From NCBI GenBank assembly GCA_001657395.1, contig LYSY01000008.1, positions 248,001 to 312,000 on the forward strand: a stretch of 64,000 nt of DNA, written 5' to 3'. Position numbers and translations under genes: made by a program. The notes under the pieces are model-generated. The model ran no database searches, had not been told where the DNA came from, and saw only the letters and a list, made by a program, of their open reading frames with translations. Below are positions 1 to 10,616 of this stretch, piece after piece; the first letter of the stretch is position 1; each line of letters starts with the position of its first letter. The stretch is from Rhodospirillales bacterium BBD 1991-14. Lineage in GTDB: Bacteria; Pseudomonadota; Alphaproteobacteria; Kiloniellales; Kiloniellaceae.

Positions 1-351
1 GAGGCTGAGAATGACCCCGAAAGCCAAGGCCTCCTGCGGGGCGATGCGCCCGCGCGGCAGCGGGCGGCCGCGGGTGCGGTCCATCACCGCGTCAATGTCG
101 CGCTCGTACCACATGTTGATGGCACCGGCGGCGCCGGCGCCGACAGCAATGCAGAGCACCGCCACCGCGGCCAGGAAGGGGTGGATCGTCCCCGGCGCGG
201 CGTAGAGGCCGGCAAAGCCGCTGAACACCACCAGCGTCATCACCCGCGGTTTCAGCAGGGCGAAATAGTCGGAAACCCGGCCGCTGCGTACGGCAGAGGC
301 CCCCGCCAGGGAGGCCCCGCCCGCCGCGATACCGATCGTCGCGTCACTCAC
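1..351 (-). CDS. ctaB: Protoheme IX farnesyltransferase (heme O synthase), 3' end outside window
   Basis: Only the first 117 codons lie in the window. The translated N-terminus contains [15 protein letters not shown] followed by RPLPRG, the first aspartate-rich motif of the UbiA-superfamily heme O synthases, with two hydrophobic segments before it. The enzyme farnesylates protoheme IX in the inner membrane to make heme O, the precursor of the heme A used by the oxidase encoded just upstream. The start is taken as GTG at 351, because the sequence GAAGGAAAG lies at suitable Shine-Dalgarno distance and no better ATG precedes the conserved part. It follows ctaD by about 60 bp on the same strand, the usual alphaproteobacterial order. 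Confidence 0.9.
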   Translation of the reverse strand, partial: MSDATIGIAAGGASLAGASAVRSGRVSDYFALLKPRVMTLVVFSGFAGLYAAPGTIHPFLAAVAVLCIAVGAGAAGAINMWYERDIDAVMDRTRGRPLPRGRIAPQEALAFGVILSL

Positions 352-413
352 GCCGCAGCTTTCCTTCTGTCGCCCAAAGCCAGGTCATGGTCTTCGTTCG
401 CAACCTCCCGGCC

Positions 414-2887
<2,474 letters not shown>

Positions 2888-3167
2888 AGCAAGCTATCCC
2901 AATCTTTCCCGCGAAGCAGAGCGGTCTCCCCCATGCCAGCCCCGTCGATCGACTGCGATCCGCCGGGATTCCCCTGTCGAGGTGCCTGATCCGCCACTGC
3001 GCGCGCAACCTAACCCATGCGAGTTTGCTCCGCAAGAAAGGGGAAAGCCGCCGAAAGACTGCCTTTCCCCTCTCCTGCTATCGTCCCAGGATAGCGCAGG
3101 TGGCGAGCCTTGTTGGCCGGTGCGACCGAATGCCGCAATCCGGCCGCAGGCCCTCTTCCGGAGGGTT

Positions 3168-4475
3168 TCAGCCGGAGTCGCCGGCGCCTTGTTCGCGATT
3201 GACGATTCGCCGCAGGCGCCGCACCCCAAGCCACACCAGGATGGCGACCACCGGAACCGAGACACCCGCCGCGATCGCCGGGTTTACCGGCAGCCCGGCA
3301 TCCTTCAGGGCCTTGGCGAGATAACCGACAAGGCTGGCCAGGTAATAGGTGATGGCCGCGACCGAGAGCCCTTCGACCGTTTCCTGCAGGCGGAGCTGCA
3401 GGCGGGCGCGGCGGTCCATGGAGATCAGCAGATCCCGGTTCTGCGCCTCGAGCTGGATATCGACCCGGGTGCGCAGCAGCTCGCTCGCCCGGGCGACGCG
3501 CCGGGAGAGGGTTTCCAGCCGTTCTGAGACCGCCTCGCAGGTGCGCATCGCCGGGGCCAGGCGGCGGTCGACGAACTCCTCGATGGTCTGCAGGCCTTCG
3601 ACCCTCTGCTCTCGCAGTTCCTCGACCCGGCGGCGCACCAGGGCGTAGTAGGCCCGGGCGGCGCCGAAGCGGTAGTTGGTGGCCGCGGCCACGTCTTCGA
3701 TCTCCGAGGAAAAGGCGGTCAGTTCGTCGAGCAGCCGGCGCTCCTCGCCCATGCCCTCGATCTCGGTCATGCGCCCCGTGATACCGGTCAGCCGCTCGCC
3801 GGTCTCCGCAAGGGCACCGCCGTGCCGTTTGGCGGCGGGAAAGGCCAGCAGCGCCATCATGCGGTAGGTCTCGATCTCCAGCAGGCGCTGGACCAGCCGT
3901 CCCGCCTGGCGCGGTTTCAGGGTCCGGTCGCGCAGCAGGATACGGGCGAAACCGTCGGCCTGGACGGTGAAGTCCATCCAGACCTCGGCGGAGCCGCCGG
4001 AGACCTGGCTGCCGATGATGTTGTCGTGTCCGAAATGGCGCACCAGGGCAGCCGCATCGGGCGCGGGCGCATCACGGGTCAGCAGATCCAGGTGCACCCC
4101 GACCAGCAGGTCCCCTGGCAGACCGATGACCCAGTCCCGCGGCACCCGGTCGAGGGCGAAGCCGCCGAAGGCCTCTGCCTCGAAGGTGCCGTTCTGGAAA
4201 AACGTGTAGGTCGAAAACTCGGTATGGCGCTCCCACTTCAGGCGGAAATCGCCGAGATCGACCATGAAATGGTTGTCGCCGGCACCCGGCGCGGGAAGGC
4301 CGAAACGCGTGCAGAGCGCGGCCACATGCTGGCGGTCGCGCTCGGCGGAGCGCTCCCCGGACAGCAGGGCCAGATGGGTGATGCGTTCGGGCGACTGCAG
4401 GCTGGCGAAAGGCCGCGAATGCACCTCGGCATTCAAGGTCGCCCGCAGCGGATGGTCCCGCATTCCGTCGATCAC
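3168..4475 (-). CDS. DUF3422 family membrane protein
   Basis: This 435-residue protein starts with MRDHPLRATLNAEVHSRPF and continues with a long charged helical region, which together are typical of DUF3422 proteins of alpha- and betaproteobacteria. The last quarter has two hydrophobic segments, around SVAAITYYLASLVGYLAKAL and VSVPVVAILVWLGV, with a basic end. The overall layout (soluble N-terminal domain, coiled helices, C-terminal membrane hairpin) resembles membrane-anchored CorA-like organisation, but no transport motif is visible. The biochemical function is unknown. It lies upstream of the oxidase operon on the same strand and is divergent from tldD. Confidence 0.85.
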   Translation of the reverse strand: MIDGMRDHPLRATLNAEVHSRPFASLQSPERITHLALLSGERSAERDRQHVAALCTRFGLPAPGAGDNHFMVDLGDFRLKWERHTEFSTYTFFQNGTFEAEAFGGFALDRVPRDWVIGLPGDLLVGVHLDLLTRDAPAPDAAALVRHFGHDNIIGSQVSGGSAEVWMDFTVQADGFARILLRDRTLKPRQAGRLVQRLLEIETYRMMALLAFPAAKRHGGALAETGERLTGITGRMTEIEGMGEERRLLDELTAFSSEIEDVAAATNYRFGAARAYYALVRRRVEELREQRVEGLQTIEEFVDRRLAPAMRTCEAVSERLETLSRRVARASELLRTRVDIQLEAQNRDLLISMDRRARLQLRLQETVEGLSVAAITYYLASLVGYLAKALKDAGLPVNPAIAAGVSVPVVAILVWLGVRRLRRIVNREQGAGDSG

Positions 4476-4635
4476 GGCTGTCGCCCCCTCTGATCCCTTC
4501 AGAATTCCCCTCGCGGGCCCCCTGGCGGTGTACCCGGCGGTCCGGCCAAGGGATGATATCCTGGCCGCCGGCCCCCATATTGAGGCAAGCTAACGGCACT
4601 TTGCCAGACCTCAAGCGGATCCTGGAGATCTCTGC

Positions 4636-6069
4636 ATGTCCCATCTCGCCGAAACCGACGCGCTCTTCTACACCAAAGCCGGCCTCGACCGCAGCCGCCT
4701 GGAGGCGGCCGTCGACGATGCCCTGACCGGCGCCGACGACGGCGAGCTGTTTCTGGAGTACCGCCAGTCCGAGGCCCTGGCCTTCGACGACGGCCGGCTG
4801 AAGTCGGCGAGCTTCGACACCTCGCAGGGCTTCGGCCTGCGCGCCATCGCCGGCGAGGCCGCCGGCTATGCGCATGCCAGCGAGCTTTCCGAGGCGGCGG
4901 TGAAGCGCGCGGCGGAGACCGTGCGGGCGGTGCAGTCCGGCCACTCCGGCACCATGGCCGACGGCCCGGCACGCACCAACCGCATTCTCTACCGCGATGA
5001 CAACCCGATCGCCGCCGTCCCCTTCGAGGACAAGGTGAAGCTACTGGAAGAGATCGACGCCTTCGCCCGCGCCAAGGACCCGCGGGTCAAGCAGGTGAGC
5101 GCCTCCCTGGCCGGGGAATGGCAGGCGGTGCAGATCCTGCGCGCCGGCGGCGAGCGGGCGGCCGACATCCGCCCGCTGGTGCGCCTCAACATCTCCGTGG
5201 TCGTCGGCGAGGGCGACCGCATGGAAGCGGGCGGCTACGGCGGCGGCGGCCGTCTGGCCTATAACCTGCTGCTCGACCCGGTCTACTGGCAGGCCGGGGT
5301 CGAGGAGGCGCTGCGGCGCGCCCTCGTGAACCTGGAGTCCGTCGACACCCCGGCCGGCGAGATGCCGGTGGTGCTGGGCTCCGGCTGGCCGGGAATCCTG
5401 CTGCACGAAGCGGTGGGGCACGGCCTGGAGGGCGACTTCAACCGCAAGAAAACCTCGGCATTCTCCGGCCTCCTGGGCGAGCGCGTCGCGGCCCCCGGCG
5501 TGACGGTGATGGACGACGGCACCATGCAGGACCGCCGCGGTTCGCTGACCATCGACGACGAGGGCACGCCGACCCAGCCAACGGTGCTGATCGAGGACGG
5601 CATCCTGAAAGGCTACATGCAGGACCGCCAGAATGCGCGGCTGATGGGCATGACGCCGACCGGCAACGGCCGGCGCCAGAGCTACGCCCACATCCCGATG
5701 CCGCGCATGACCAACACGGTCATGCTGGCCGGCGACAAGGACCCGGACGAGATTCTCGCCTCCGTCGACCGCGGCCTCTTCGCGGTCAACTTCGGCGGCG
5801 GCCAGGTGGACATCACGTCCGGCAAGTTCGTGTTCTCCTGCACCGAGGCCTACCTGATCGAGAACGGCAAGCTCGGCGCACCGGTCAAGGGCGCGACCCT
5901 GATCGGCAACGGGCCGGATGTCATGACCAAGGTCAGGATGATCGGCAACGACATGAAGCTCGACGACGGGGTCGGCACCTGCGGCAAGGAAGGCCAGGGG
6001 GTGCCGGTGGGGGTTGGGCAACCGACCATGCTGATCGACGCCATCACCGTCGGCGGCACGGCAGCCTGA
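4636..6069 (+). CDS. tldD: Metalloprotease TldD
   Basis: The 477-residue protein carries the zinc motif HEAVGH at residues 257-262 followed by GLEGDF, which defines TldD within the TldD/PmbA family. TldD pairs with TldE to form a cytosolic heterodimeric protease that degrades unfolded peptides; in other bacteria it processes microcin B17 and CcdA. The glycine-rich C-terminal beta domain (GNGPDVMTKVRMIGND) is complete. The partner gene lies in this window at 33584. The start ATG at 4636 follows GGAGATCT. It is divergent from the DUF3422 gene, with 160 bp between them. Confidence 0.95.
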   Translation: MSHLAETDALFYTKAGLDRSRLEAAVDDALTGADDGELFLEYRQSEALAFDDGRLKSASFDTSQGFGLRAIAGEAAGYAHASELSEAAVKRAAETVRAVQSGHSGTMADGPARTNRILYRDDNPIAAVPFEDKVKLLEEIDAFARAKDPRVKQVSASLAGEWQAVQILRAGGERAADIRPLVRLNISVVVGEGDRMEAGGYGGGGRLAYNLLLDPVYWQAGVEEALRRALVNLESVDTPAGEMPVVLGSGWPGILLHEAVGHGLEGDFNRKKTSAFSGLLGERVAAPGVTVMDDGTMQDRRGSLTIDDEGTPTQPTVLIEDGILKGYMQDRQNARLMGMTPTGNGRRQSYAHIPMPRMTNTVMLAGDKDPDEILASVDRGLFAVNFGGGQVDITSGKFVFSCTEAYLIENGKLGAPVKGATLIGNGPDVMTKVRMIGNDMKLDDGVGTCGKEGQGVPVGVGQPTMLIDAITVGGTAA

Positions 6070-6211
6070 AGCGGCAACCAGAGGTCCGTATCTCCCCTCG
6101 CCTCTATTGGGCGGGGGCAAGACGACCTGCGCAGCAAAGGAGGAAACGGGACGGACAACGGATTGCCCGGCTGAAACAGGTCAACTGTCAAGCAAAGCGA
6201 GGCAAGCCAGT

Positions 6212-7342
6212 ATGGGTATCAAGGGAGATGGGACGTCCCCGGCGCCAATGGCCGGGGCGGAAAAGACGATGGGCGCCGACAGCGGTGTTTCCGGCGAAGC
6301 GCCCGGCGGGGTCGCGGCAGGGCGCCGCCGGTTTTTGGCCGGCGCCGGGCTTGGATTGACCGGGCTTGGGTTGGCCGGAGCCGCCCTCGGGGCAATTGCC
6401 GCCCCTGGGACGGCAGGTGCAGCCGACACGCCGATCGGCGAGAAGTGGTGGCCTTCGCGCTGGGGCCCCGACGATCAGGCCGGCGCCTCCAACCACATGA
6501 CCCCCGAAAAGACACTGGCGGCCGTCCAGCAGATCAGGACCGGCAAGGTGCACAGCCTGGGCCGGGTCTATGAACGTGACATGCCGCTGTTCGGCGAGCG
6601 TGTCTTCGCACTGCGCACGCCCGGCATGCCCACCGGCGGCACCTTCGGCGACAACAAGATCATCTGGAACGACGAGTTCCTGGCCACGGAGATCGGCCAG
6701 GTCGGCACCCAGTTCGACGGTCTGGGTCATATCGGCGTCGAGGCCGGCGCACCGGGCGAGCAGACCCGGCGGCGGCTCTACAACGGCGTGACCATGGCCG
6801 AGGCGGCCTCGCCCTACGGGCTGAAGAAGCTGGGCGTGGAAAACGTCAAGCCCTTCTTCACTCCCGGCCTGCTGGTCGACGTCATGGGCCTGAAGGGCGG
6901 CATGCTGGAGGCCGGCACCGAAGTCACCCTGGCCGACCTGCTGGCGGCGCTGGAACGCCAGGGGCTCTCCGCCGAAGCCATTACGCCCGGCGACGTGGTG
7001 ATGGTCCGCACCGGCTGGGGCCTGCTGTGGAAGGAAGACAACGCCCGCTACAACAACGGGGCACCGGGCATCGGCCTGGAGGTCGCCCGCTACCTTGCCG
7101 AACGGCAGGTATCGCTGGTGGGTGCGGACACCTGGGGCGTTGAGGTGGTGCCCAATCCCGACAGCAACCAGGTGTTCCCGGTGCATCAGGAGCTGCTGGT
7201 CCGCCACGGGATCTATCTGCAGGAGAACCTCGATTTCGAGAGCCTGGCCGCCGACGGCACCTGGCAGTTCGCCTACGTCTTTGCACCGCTGCCGATCAAG
7301 GGCGCGACCGGGTCCCCCGGTAACCCGCTTGCCGTGACCTGA
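6212..7342 (+). CDS. Tat-exported cyclase family (PF04199) hydrolase
   Basis: The 376-residue product has a twin-arginine leader (GRRRF at residues 37-41, then a long Gly/Ala/Leu-rich segment), so it is probably exported folded. The mature part contains GTQFDGLGH, the metal-binding signature of the cyclase/kynurenine formamidase-like superfamily, here with Gln replacing the first common His. Members hydrolyse cyclic or arylformyl amides, but the substrate cannot be read from sequence. The start is taken at ATG 6212, with an in-frame ATG at 6248 as alternative; both keep the Tat motif. The reading frame stays open further upstream without a convincing ribosome site. It faces the ridA-like gene. 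Confidence 0.85.
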   Translation: MGIKGDGTSPAPMAGAEKTMGADSGVSGEAPGGVAAGRRRFLAGAGLGLTGLGLAGAALGAIAAPGTAGAADTPIGEKWWPSRWGPDDQAGASNHMTPEKTLAAVQQIRTGKVHSLGRVYERDMPLFGERVFALRTPGMPTGGTFGDNKIIWNDEFLATEIGQVGTQFDGLGHIGVEAGAPGEQTRRRLYNGVTMAEAASPYGLKKLGVENVKPFFTPGLLVDVMGLKGGMLEAGTEVTLADLLAALERQGLSAEAITPGDVVMVRTGWGLLWKEDNARYNNGAPGIGLEVARYLAERQVSLVGADTWGVEVVPNPDSNQVFPVHQELLVRHGIYLQENLDFESLAADGTWQFAYVFAPLPIKGATGSPGNPLAVT

Positions 7343-7381
7343 GATCGGTCCTGACGAAATGAGGTTGCCCGCGCGCCGCCG

Positions 7382-7765
7382 TCAGGCGGCCGCGAGCGCC
7401 TCGATCTCCACCAGCCAGGCGGGATCGGCAAGGCCGGCGACGACAACCAGGCTGGAAGCGGGCTGCGCGGCCCCCAGGAGGCGGTCACGCACCTCCCGAA
7501 AGGTGCCCAGGTCTTCGCGGCTGGTCAGGAAGGCGGTGATCTTTACCAGGTTTTCAGGCGCCATCCGGGCGGAGGCCAGGACTTCGAAGATATTGCGCCA
7601 GGCCTGTTCCATCTGGGCAGCCGCGCCTTCCGCCAGATTTCCGTCGCTGGCGACGCCCACCTGGCCGGAGACCGACAGCCAGCGGCTCACGTTCTTGGCT
7701 TCGACGCCGTGACTGTAGCGCGAGAACGGCGGGGCGATGCCCCCGGGGGTGTGCAAGATGCGCAT
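7382..7765 (-). CDS. RidA/YjgF family protein
   Basis: This is a 127-residue single-domain protein with the RidA fold pattern: SGQVGV early, the central helix AAAQMEQAWRNIFEVL, then NLVKITAFLTS and the C-terminal LVEIEALAA. Canonical RidA proteins hydrolyse reactive enamine/imine intermediates and carry a conserved Arg in an R(V/I)EIE context near the C-terminus. Here that place reads PAWLVEIEA, with Leu for Arg, so this is likely a divergent RidA subfamily member without classical deaminase activity (inference). It is convergent with the cyclase gene. Confidence 0.85.
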   Translation of the reverse strand: MRILHTPGGIAPPFSRYSHGVEAKNVSRWLSVSGQVGVASDGNLAEGAAAQMEQAWRNIFEVLASARMAPENLVKITAFLTSREDLGTFREVRDRLLGAAQPASSLVVVAGLADPAWLVEIEALAAA

Positions 7766-7909
7766 GCCTGCTGCTCCTCTTTGGGCCCGCGCCCGTCCGT
7801 GCGACGCCTAGCCTGAGCCCTCCCTTTGAGCCCCCTGCACAGCAGCTTAAGCGACAAACGCAGGCTTGGGCTAGTGGCGGCGAGGGTCAATCCGGAACGG
7901 AGCGAAACA

Positions 7910-8134
7910 TTAGCGGCGGCGCAGATAAAGCATGACCGCGAGGGCCACCAGCGTGCCGATCAGGGCGGGGACAAGCGCCATGGTCAGGGCATGGGTCAGG
8001 CTTTCGACGCTGCCCGGCCGCGGATGACCGGCCAGGAAGGCAAAGACGAAAAGCAGGTAGGCGGTGGCGCCGATCCGCAGCGCCCAGTATCTCAGCCAGC
8101 GCCGATCATTCGTGTTTTGGTCGTTCGAATCCAT
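7910..8134 (-). CDS. Small two-helix membrane protein of unknown function
   Basis: A 74-residue protein with a polar, Asn/Asp-rich N-terminus (MDSNDQNTNDRR) and two hydrophobic segments, ALRIGATAYLLFVFAFLAG and MALVPALIGTLVALAVMLYL, ending in three arginines. This predicts a hairpin with positive residues on the cytoplasmic side. No domain is recognised. The start ATG at 8134 was chosen because the open frame upstream consists of G-rich repeat sequence. It lies upstream of ridA on the same strand, 144 bp away. Confidence 0.6.
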   Translation of the reverse strand: MDSNDQNTNDRRWLRYWALRIGATAYLLFVFAFLAGHPRPGSVESLTHALTMALVPALIGTLVALAVMLYLRRR

Positions 8135-8476
8135 TGGCTGTCGCCCCCAGGCGCCCGCCGATCGAAGTCCAGGGTGTTCGGCAGGCCCGGCGCTATCCTG
8201 TCTCAGCTCCGGGCGAAGCGCAAACGGCCAGGGCGACCCAGGGGCGACCCAGGGGCGACCCGGCGCGAACCGATGCGAACCGGCGCAGATGGTCTCGCGG
8301 GCGGCCCTTCCTGACGCAGACCTCGCGAAATCGTGCCTTGAGCGGAGCGCCGGCGCCGGCCATCTCGCTTGCCAGGACAGAAGCCCGACCACAGGTCAGG
8401 AAATGGGGATTTTCGAAAGGGGGTGTAGGCAACGGCCAAGGGGCGCAGCCAGGGGGCGCCAAAGGAAAGGAAAGAC
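8135..8476. other. Non-coding gap with a short G-rich tandem repeat
   Basis: No gene is supported in this 342-bp interval between two divergent genes. It should hold both promoters, but no clear sigma-70 hexamers are visible. It contains 2.8 copies of an 11-bp unit (GGGCGACCCAG, 8231-8261), followed by two further imperfect GCGAACCG copies, so it probably evolves by slippage. Confidence 0.6.
8231..8261. repeat. 11-bp tandem repeat, about 2.8 copies
   Basis: The unit GGGCGACCCAG repeats exactly at 8231-8241 and 8242-8252, and partially at 8253-8261. It lies in the intergenic region upstream of the secreted-protein gene at 8477. Confidence 0.8.
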
Positions 8477-9214
8477 ATGAGATTTCAACCCGTTCAGAGT
8501 CTCCGGCGTGCAGCCATCCTGGCTGTGGCGCTGATCGCCCCGGCAGTTGCGGCGCAAGGCGCGGCCGCCCTCAACCCAGTAACCCTCACCGGCTCCCTTG
8601 ATCGCCCTCAGGGGTCCGCGCCGGCAGGCGGGATCGCCGCAGGAGCCCTGTTGGGGGGCACCGCCGTCGTGGACCGTCAGCCCGCTGCGGCGCGCCTCCA
8701 TCTGGCCGGTTTCAGCAAACGCAGCAACCGGAGCACGTTCCGCAGCACGTTCCGGAGCAACCGCTCATCGGTCGGCCCGCGCGGCTTCAACTCCTCCTTC
8801 AACAGCAGGTTCCTGCAACGCGACCGCAGCTTCGGCAGTTCGGCAGCGCCGACCCGCTTTGGAAACTCCCTGACGTCCGGGCTGCTGCGGCGTGATCGCA
8901 GCTTCGGCGGATCAAGTGTCCTGCGCGGGCGCACCCTGCCCCTGGTGCGCGGCAGCCGCCTGAGCAGCACCACCCTCTTTGGCCCGCGGCCCAGCGGGTT
9001 CCGCCGCGGCCCCTTTGACGACTCACGGATCCGCGCGCTGCGCGCCGAGGCCCTGGCCCTCGATGCCGAGGCACGGCTCCGCGAGTTGGGCCTGACCCCG
9101 GCCCAGGAAGCGGCGGCACCCACCATGCCGCCGGCCCTGATGCGCGCCCTCACCCTGGCCAAGCAGGCCCGCGCCAAGGAAGCGGCATCCGCCGGAGCGG
9201 ACGGCGACGGCTAG
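8477..9214 (+). CDS. Secreted Arg/Ser-rich protein with LRELGLTPAQE C-terminal module
   Basis: This 245-residue protein has a signal peptide (MRFQPVQSLRRAAILAVALI, cleavage near the following Ala-rich stretch). The middle is rich in Ser, Arg and Phe (SNRSTFRSTFRS) and contains a duplicated motif, LQRDRSFGSS and LRRDRSFGGSS. The last about 65 residues form an Ala/Leu-rich helical module, DSRIRALRAEALAL... LRELGLTPAQE... LAKQARAKEAA. That module is 46 of 58 residues identical (counted by eye) to the end of the protein at 9409. GAAAGGAAAG before the ATG is a good ribosome site. No known domain is recognised. An extracytoplasmic, possibly surface or nucleic-acid-binding role is only a guess from its high basicity. 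Confidence 0.75.
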   Translation: MRFQPVQSLRRAAILAVALIAPAVAAQGAAALNPVTLTGSLDRPQGSAPAGGIAAGALLGGTAVVDRQPAAARLHLAGFSKRSNRSTFRSTFRSNRSSVGPRGFNSSFNSRFLQRDRSFGSSAAPTRFGNSLTSGLLRRDRSFGGSSVLRGRTLPLVRGSRLSSTTLFGPRPSGFRRGPFDDSRIRALRAEALALDAEARLRELGLTPAQEAAAPTMPPALMRALTLAKQARAKEAASAGADGDG

Positions 9215-9224
9215 GATCAGCAGG

Positions 9225-9252
9225 CAAGGGGTGCCCCGGAAGGCACCCCTTG
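9225..9252 (+). terminator. Hairpin after the secreted-protein gene
   Basis: A perfect 11-bp stem, CAAGGGGTGCC at 9225-9235 and its complement at 9242-9252, encloses a 6-nt loop, starting 10 bp after the stop codon. There is no clear T-run, so it may act as a weak terminator or 3' stabiliser. Confidence 0.6.
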
Positions 9253-9306
9253 GCCTCTGTTGCCCTTGGCCTCTGTTGCCTTGGCCCCTGTTGTCCTTGG
9301 CCCTTG
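9250..9306. repeat. Imperfect 15-16-bp tandem repeat
   Basis: The unit TTGGCCTCTGTTGCC appears at 9250-9264, exactly again at 9266-9280, as a variant with TTGGCCCCTGTTGT at 9281-9294, and as a partial copy to 9306. It directly abuts the hairpin at 9225 and separates the two paralogous genes. Confidence 0.8.
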
Positions 9307-9408
9307 CGGACACAGGGGGCATACTGACGCTGAAGCCGAACGGGGGACGGCCCCGTATCTCTTGCATGCGGTTGTTTTTCAGACCGCCGACAACAAGGGA
9401 GTAAGGCA

Positions 9409-9945
9409 ATGAACGCTCTTGCACGTTCCCTCCTCTGGGGGGCGGCTTTCCTGACCCCCGCCGTGATGGCCGCAGCCTCCACCGTCACGCTGCCGTCGCC
9501 GGCGCAGGCCTCCTGCACCTCCATCGGCTCCTCGGTGTTCTGCGGCACCCGCGGCTCCCACAACACGGTGGGCAGGACCATCATCTTCAACAACGGCCCC
9601 GCCGGACAGCGGGTCGGCAACTTCGCCGTGACCGGCACGCCGCCGCGCACCTCCAACGTCATCGGCGCCGGCCGCTCGGCCCTGACCCAGCCGCGCACCT
9701 TCCGCGGCGTCGCCACCCGGCGCAGCTTTGCCCGCGGCACAACCGTCGATTCCCGGATTGCGGCGCTACGGGCGGAAATCCTGGCGACCGAGGCCGCCGC
9801 GCAGTTACGGGAACTGGGTCTGACCCCGGCGCAGGAAGAGGCGCAGGGCGACATGCCGCCGGCCCTGGTGCGTGCGCTCACACTGGCCAAGCAGGCCCGT
9901 GCCAAGGAAGCAGCACAAGGCGCACCGGCGGCGGTTACGGACTAG
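9409..9945 (+). CDS. Secreted protein, paralogue of the 8477 gene
   Basis: The 178-residue product has a signal peptide (MNALARSLLWGAAFLTPAVM, processed near AQASC) and then two cysteines in CTSIGSSVFCG that could form a disulfide. The central part is Gly/Thr/Arg-rich. The C-terminal module DSRIAALRAEILATEAAA..LRELGLTPAQEEA..MPPALVRALTLAKQARAKEAA matches the end of the upstream gene, whereas the N-terminal halves differ. This suggests a conserved C-terminal helix module fused to variable secreted domains. GGGAG lies 8-9 nt before the ATG. The stop codon overlaps that of the convergent CesT-like gene through a shared CTAG. No function is known. Confidence 0.75.
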   Translation: MNALARSLLWGAAFLTPAVMAAASTVTLPSPAQASCTSIGSSVFCGTRGSHNTVGRTIIFNNGPAGQRVGNFAVTGTPPRTSNVIGAGRSALTQPRTFRGVATRRSFARGTTVDSRIAALRAEILATEAAAQLRELGLTPAQEEAQGDMPPALVRALTLAKQARAKEAAQGAPAAVTD

Positions 9946-10346
9946 ACGCTTATCCAGGTCTGTGAGTGCCGGTCTTCCAGCAGACTGCCGCGCAGTTCCG
10001 CAGTCTTGCGGCGGCACAATGCAACGACCTCCGCAAGACGCTCCCGGTCGGTTTCCCTGGATTCCTCAATGTAGGATAGAACCAGCATTCCCGACCGGGC
10101 ATCAAGGCCGAGCGAGCCCCCGCCGGTCGCCGCCAAACACAGATTGCTGGCCATTGCCTTCACGAGAAGATCCGCCGCAGCCGCGGGGTTTTCGGGTAGC
10201 GGACCCACGCGGGCATAGATGACGAGGATACCCGCGCCATGCGGGGCCTCGACTTCGACGCCGATCCGGTCGGTGATGTCGGACACAGGGCCCTCGTAGC
10301 TCCCAAACGTGGGGGTGTCAAACGCGGGCTTGTCGAAGGCGGGCAT
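9942..10346 (-). CDS. CesT-like (type III secretion chaperone fold) protein
   Basis: A 134-residue acidic protein. The order of elements resembles the CesT/Tir chaperone family: an N-terminal helix and strand with GVEVEAP...GILVIYARVG, then the helix LLVKAMASNLCLAAT, then GGSLGLDARSGMLVLSYIEE and a C-terminal amphipathic helix RERLAEVVALCRRKTAELRG. CesT proteins are cytosolic dimers that bind secreted effectors, and homologues also occur where no type III system exists. No secretion genes are present here. ATG 10346, with GAAAAGG upstream, is preferred; a TTG at 10409 would add 21 residues. It is convergent with the secreted-protein gene, sharing the stop region. Confidence 0.5.
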   Translation of the reverse strand: MPAFDKPAFDTPTFGSYEGPVSDITDRIGVEVEAPHGAGILVIYARVGPLPENPAAAADLLVKAMASNLCLAATGGGSLGLDARSGMLVLSYIEESRETDRERLAEVVALCRRKTAELRGSLLEDRHSQTWISV

Positions 10347-10579
10347 GACCTTTTCGGCCGCGTGCAAGTCCCGCAACCCGGCGTCCCCCCTGCGCCTTTT
10401 TTCGTCCAACGGTATGCCCCCTGCGTGTCCCCTGCCCCTGTCCGGTCTCTCGGCTTCTGCCGTTGAACGGATGTCGAGCAGTATGCACGCCCAGGTTCAA
10501 TGGACCTGTGACCAAATTCGATCATTTGGAGGGGCGAGCGGCCACTTCGCGGCCGGTTTGCCTACCAGAGGGCGAACCC

Positions 10580-10613
10580 GGTGAACAGGCGCCACCCGAT
10601 TGGTGTGTTCACC
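10580..10613 (-). terminator. Hairpin downstream of gshA
   Basis: GTGAACA at 10581-10587 pairs with TGTTCAC at 10606-10612, extended by one G-C pair on the outside. It lies 4-37 bp beyond the gshA stop, so it is a candidate terminator or 3'-end stabiliser. It has no T-run. Confidence 0.4.
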
Positions 10614-10616
10614 CGG

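Noticed and set aside
9250-9306. Possible CRISPR-like spaced repeats
   Set aside because: The repeats are contiguous 15-16-bp tandem units without spacers, and no cas gene is present.
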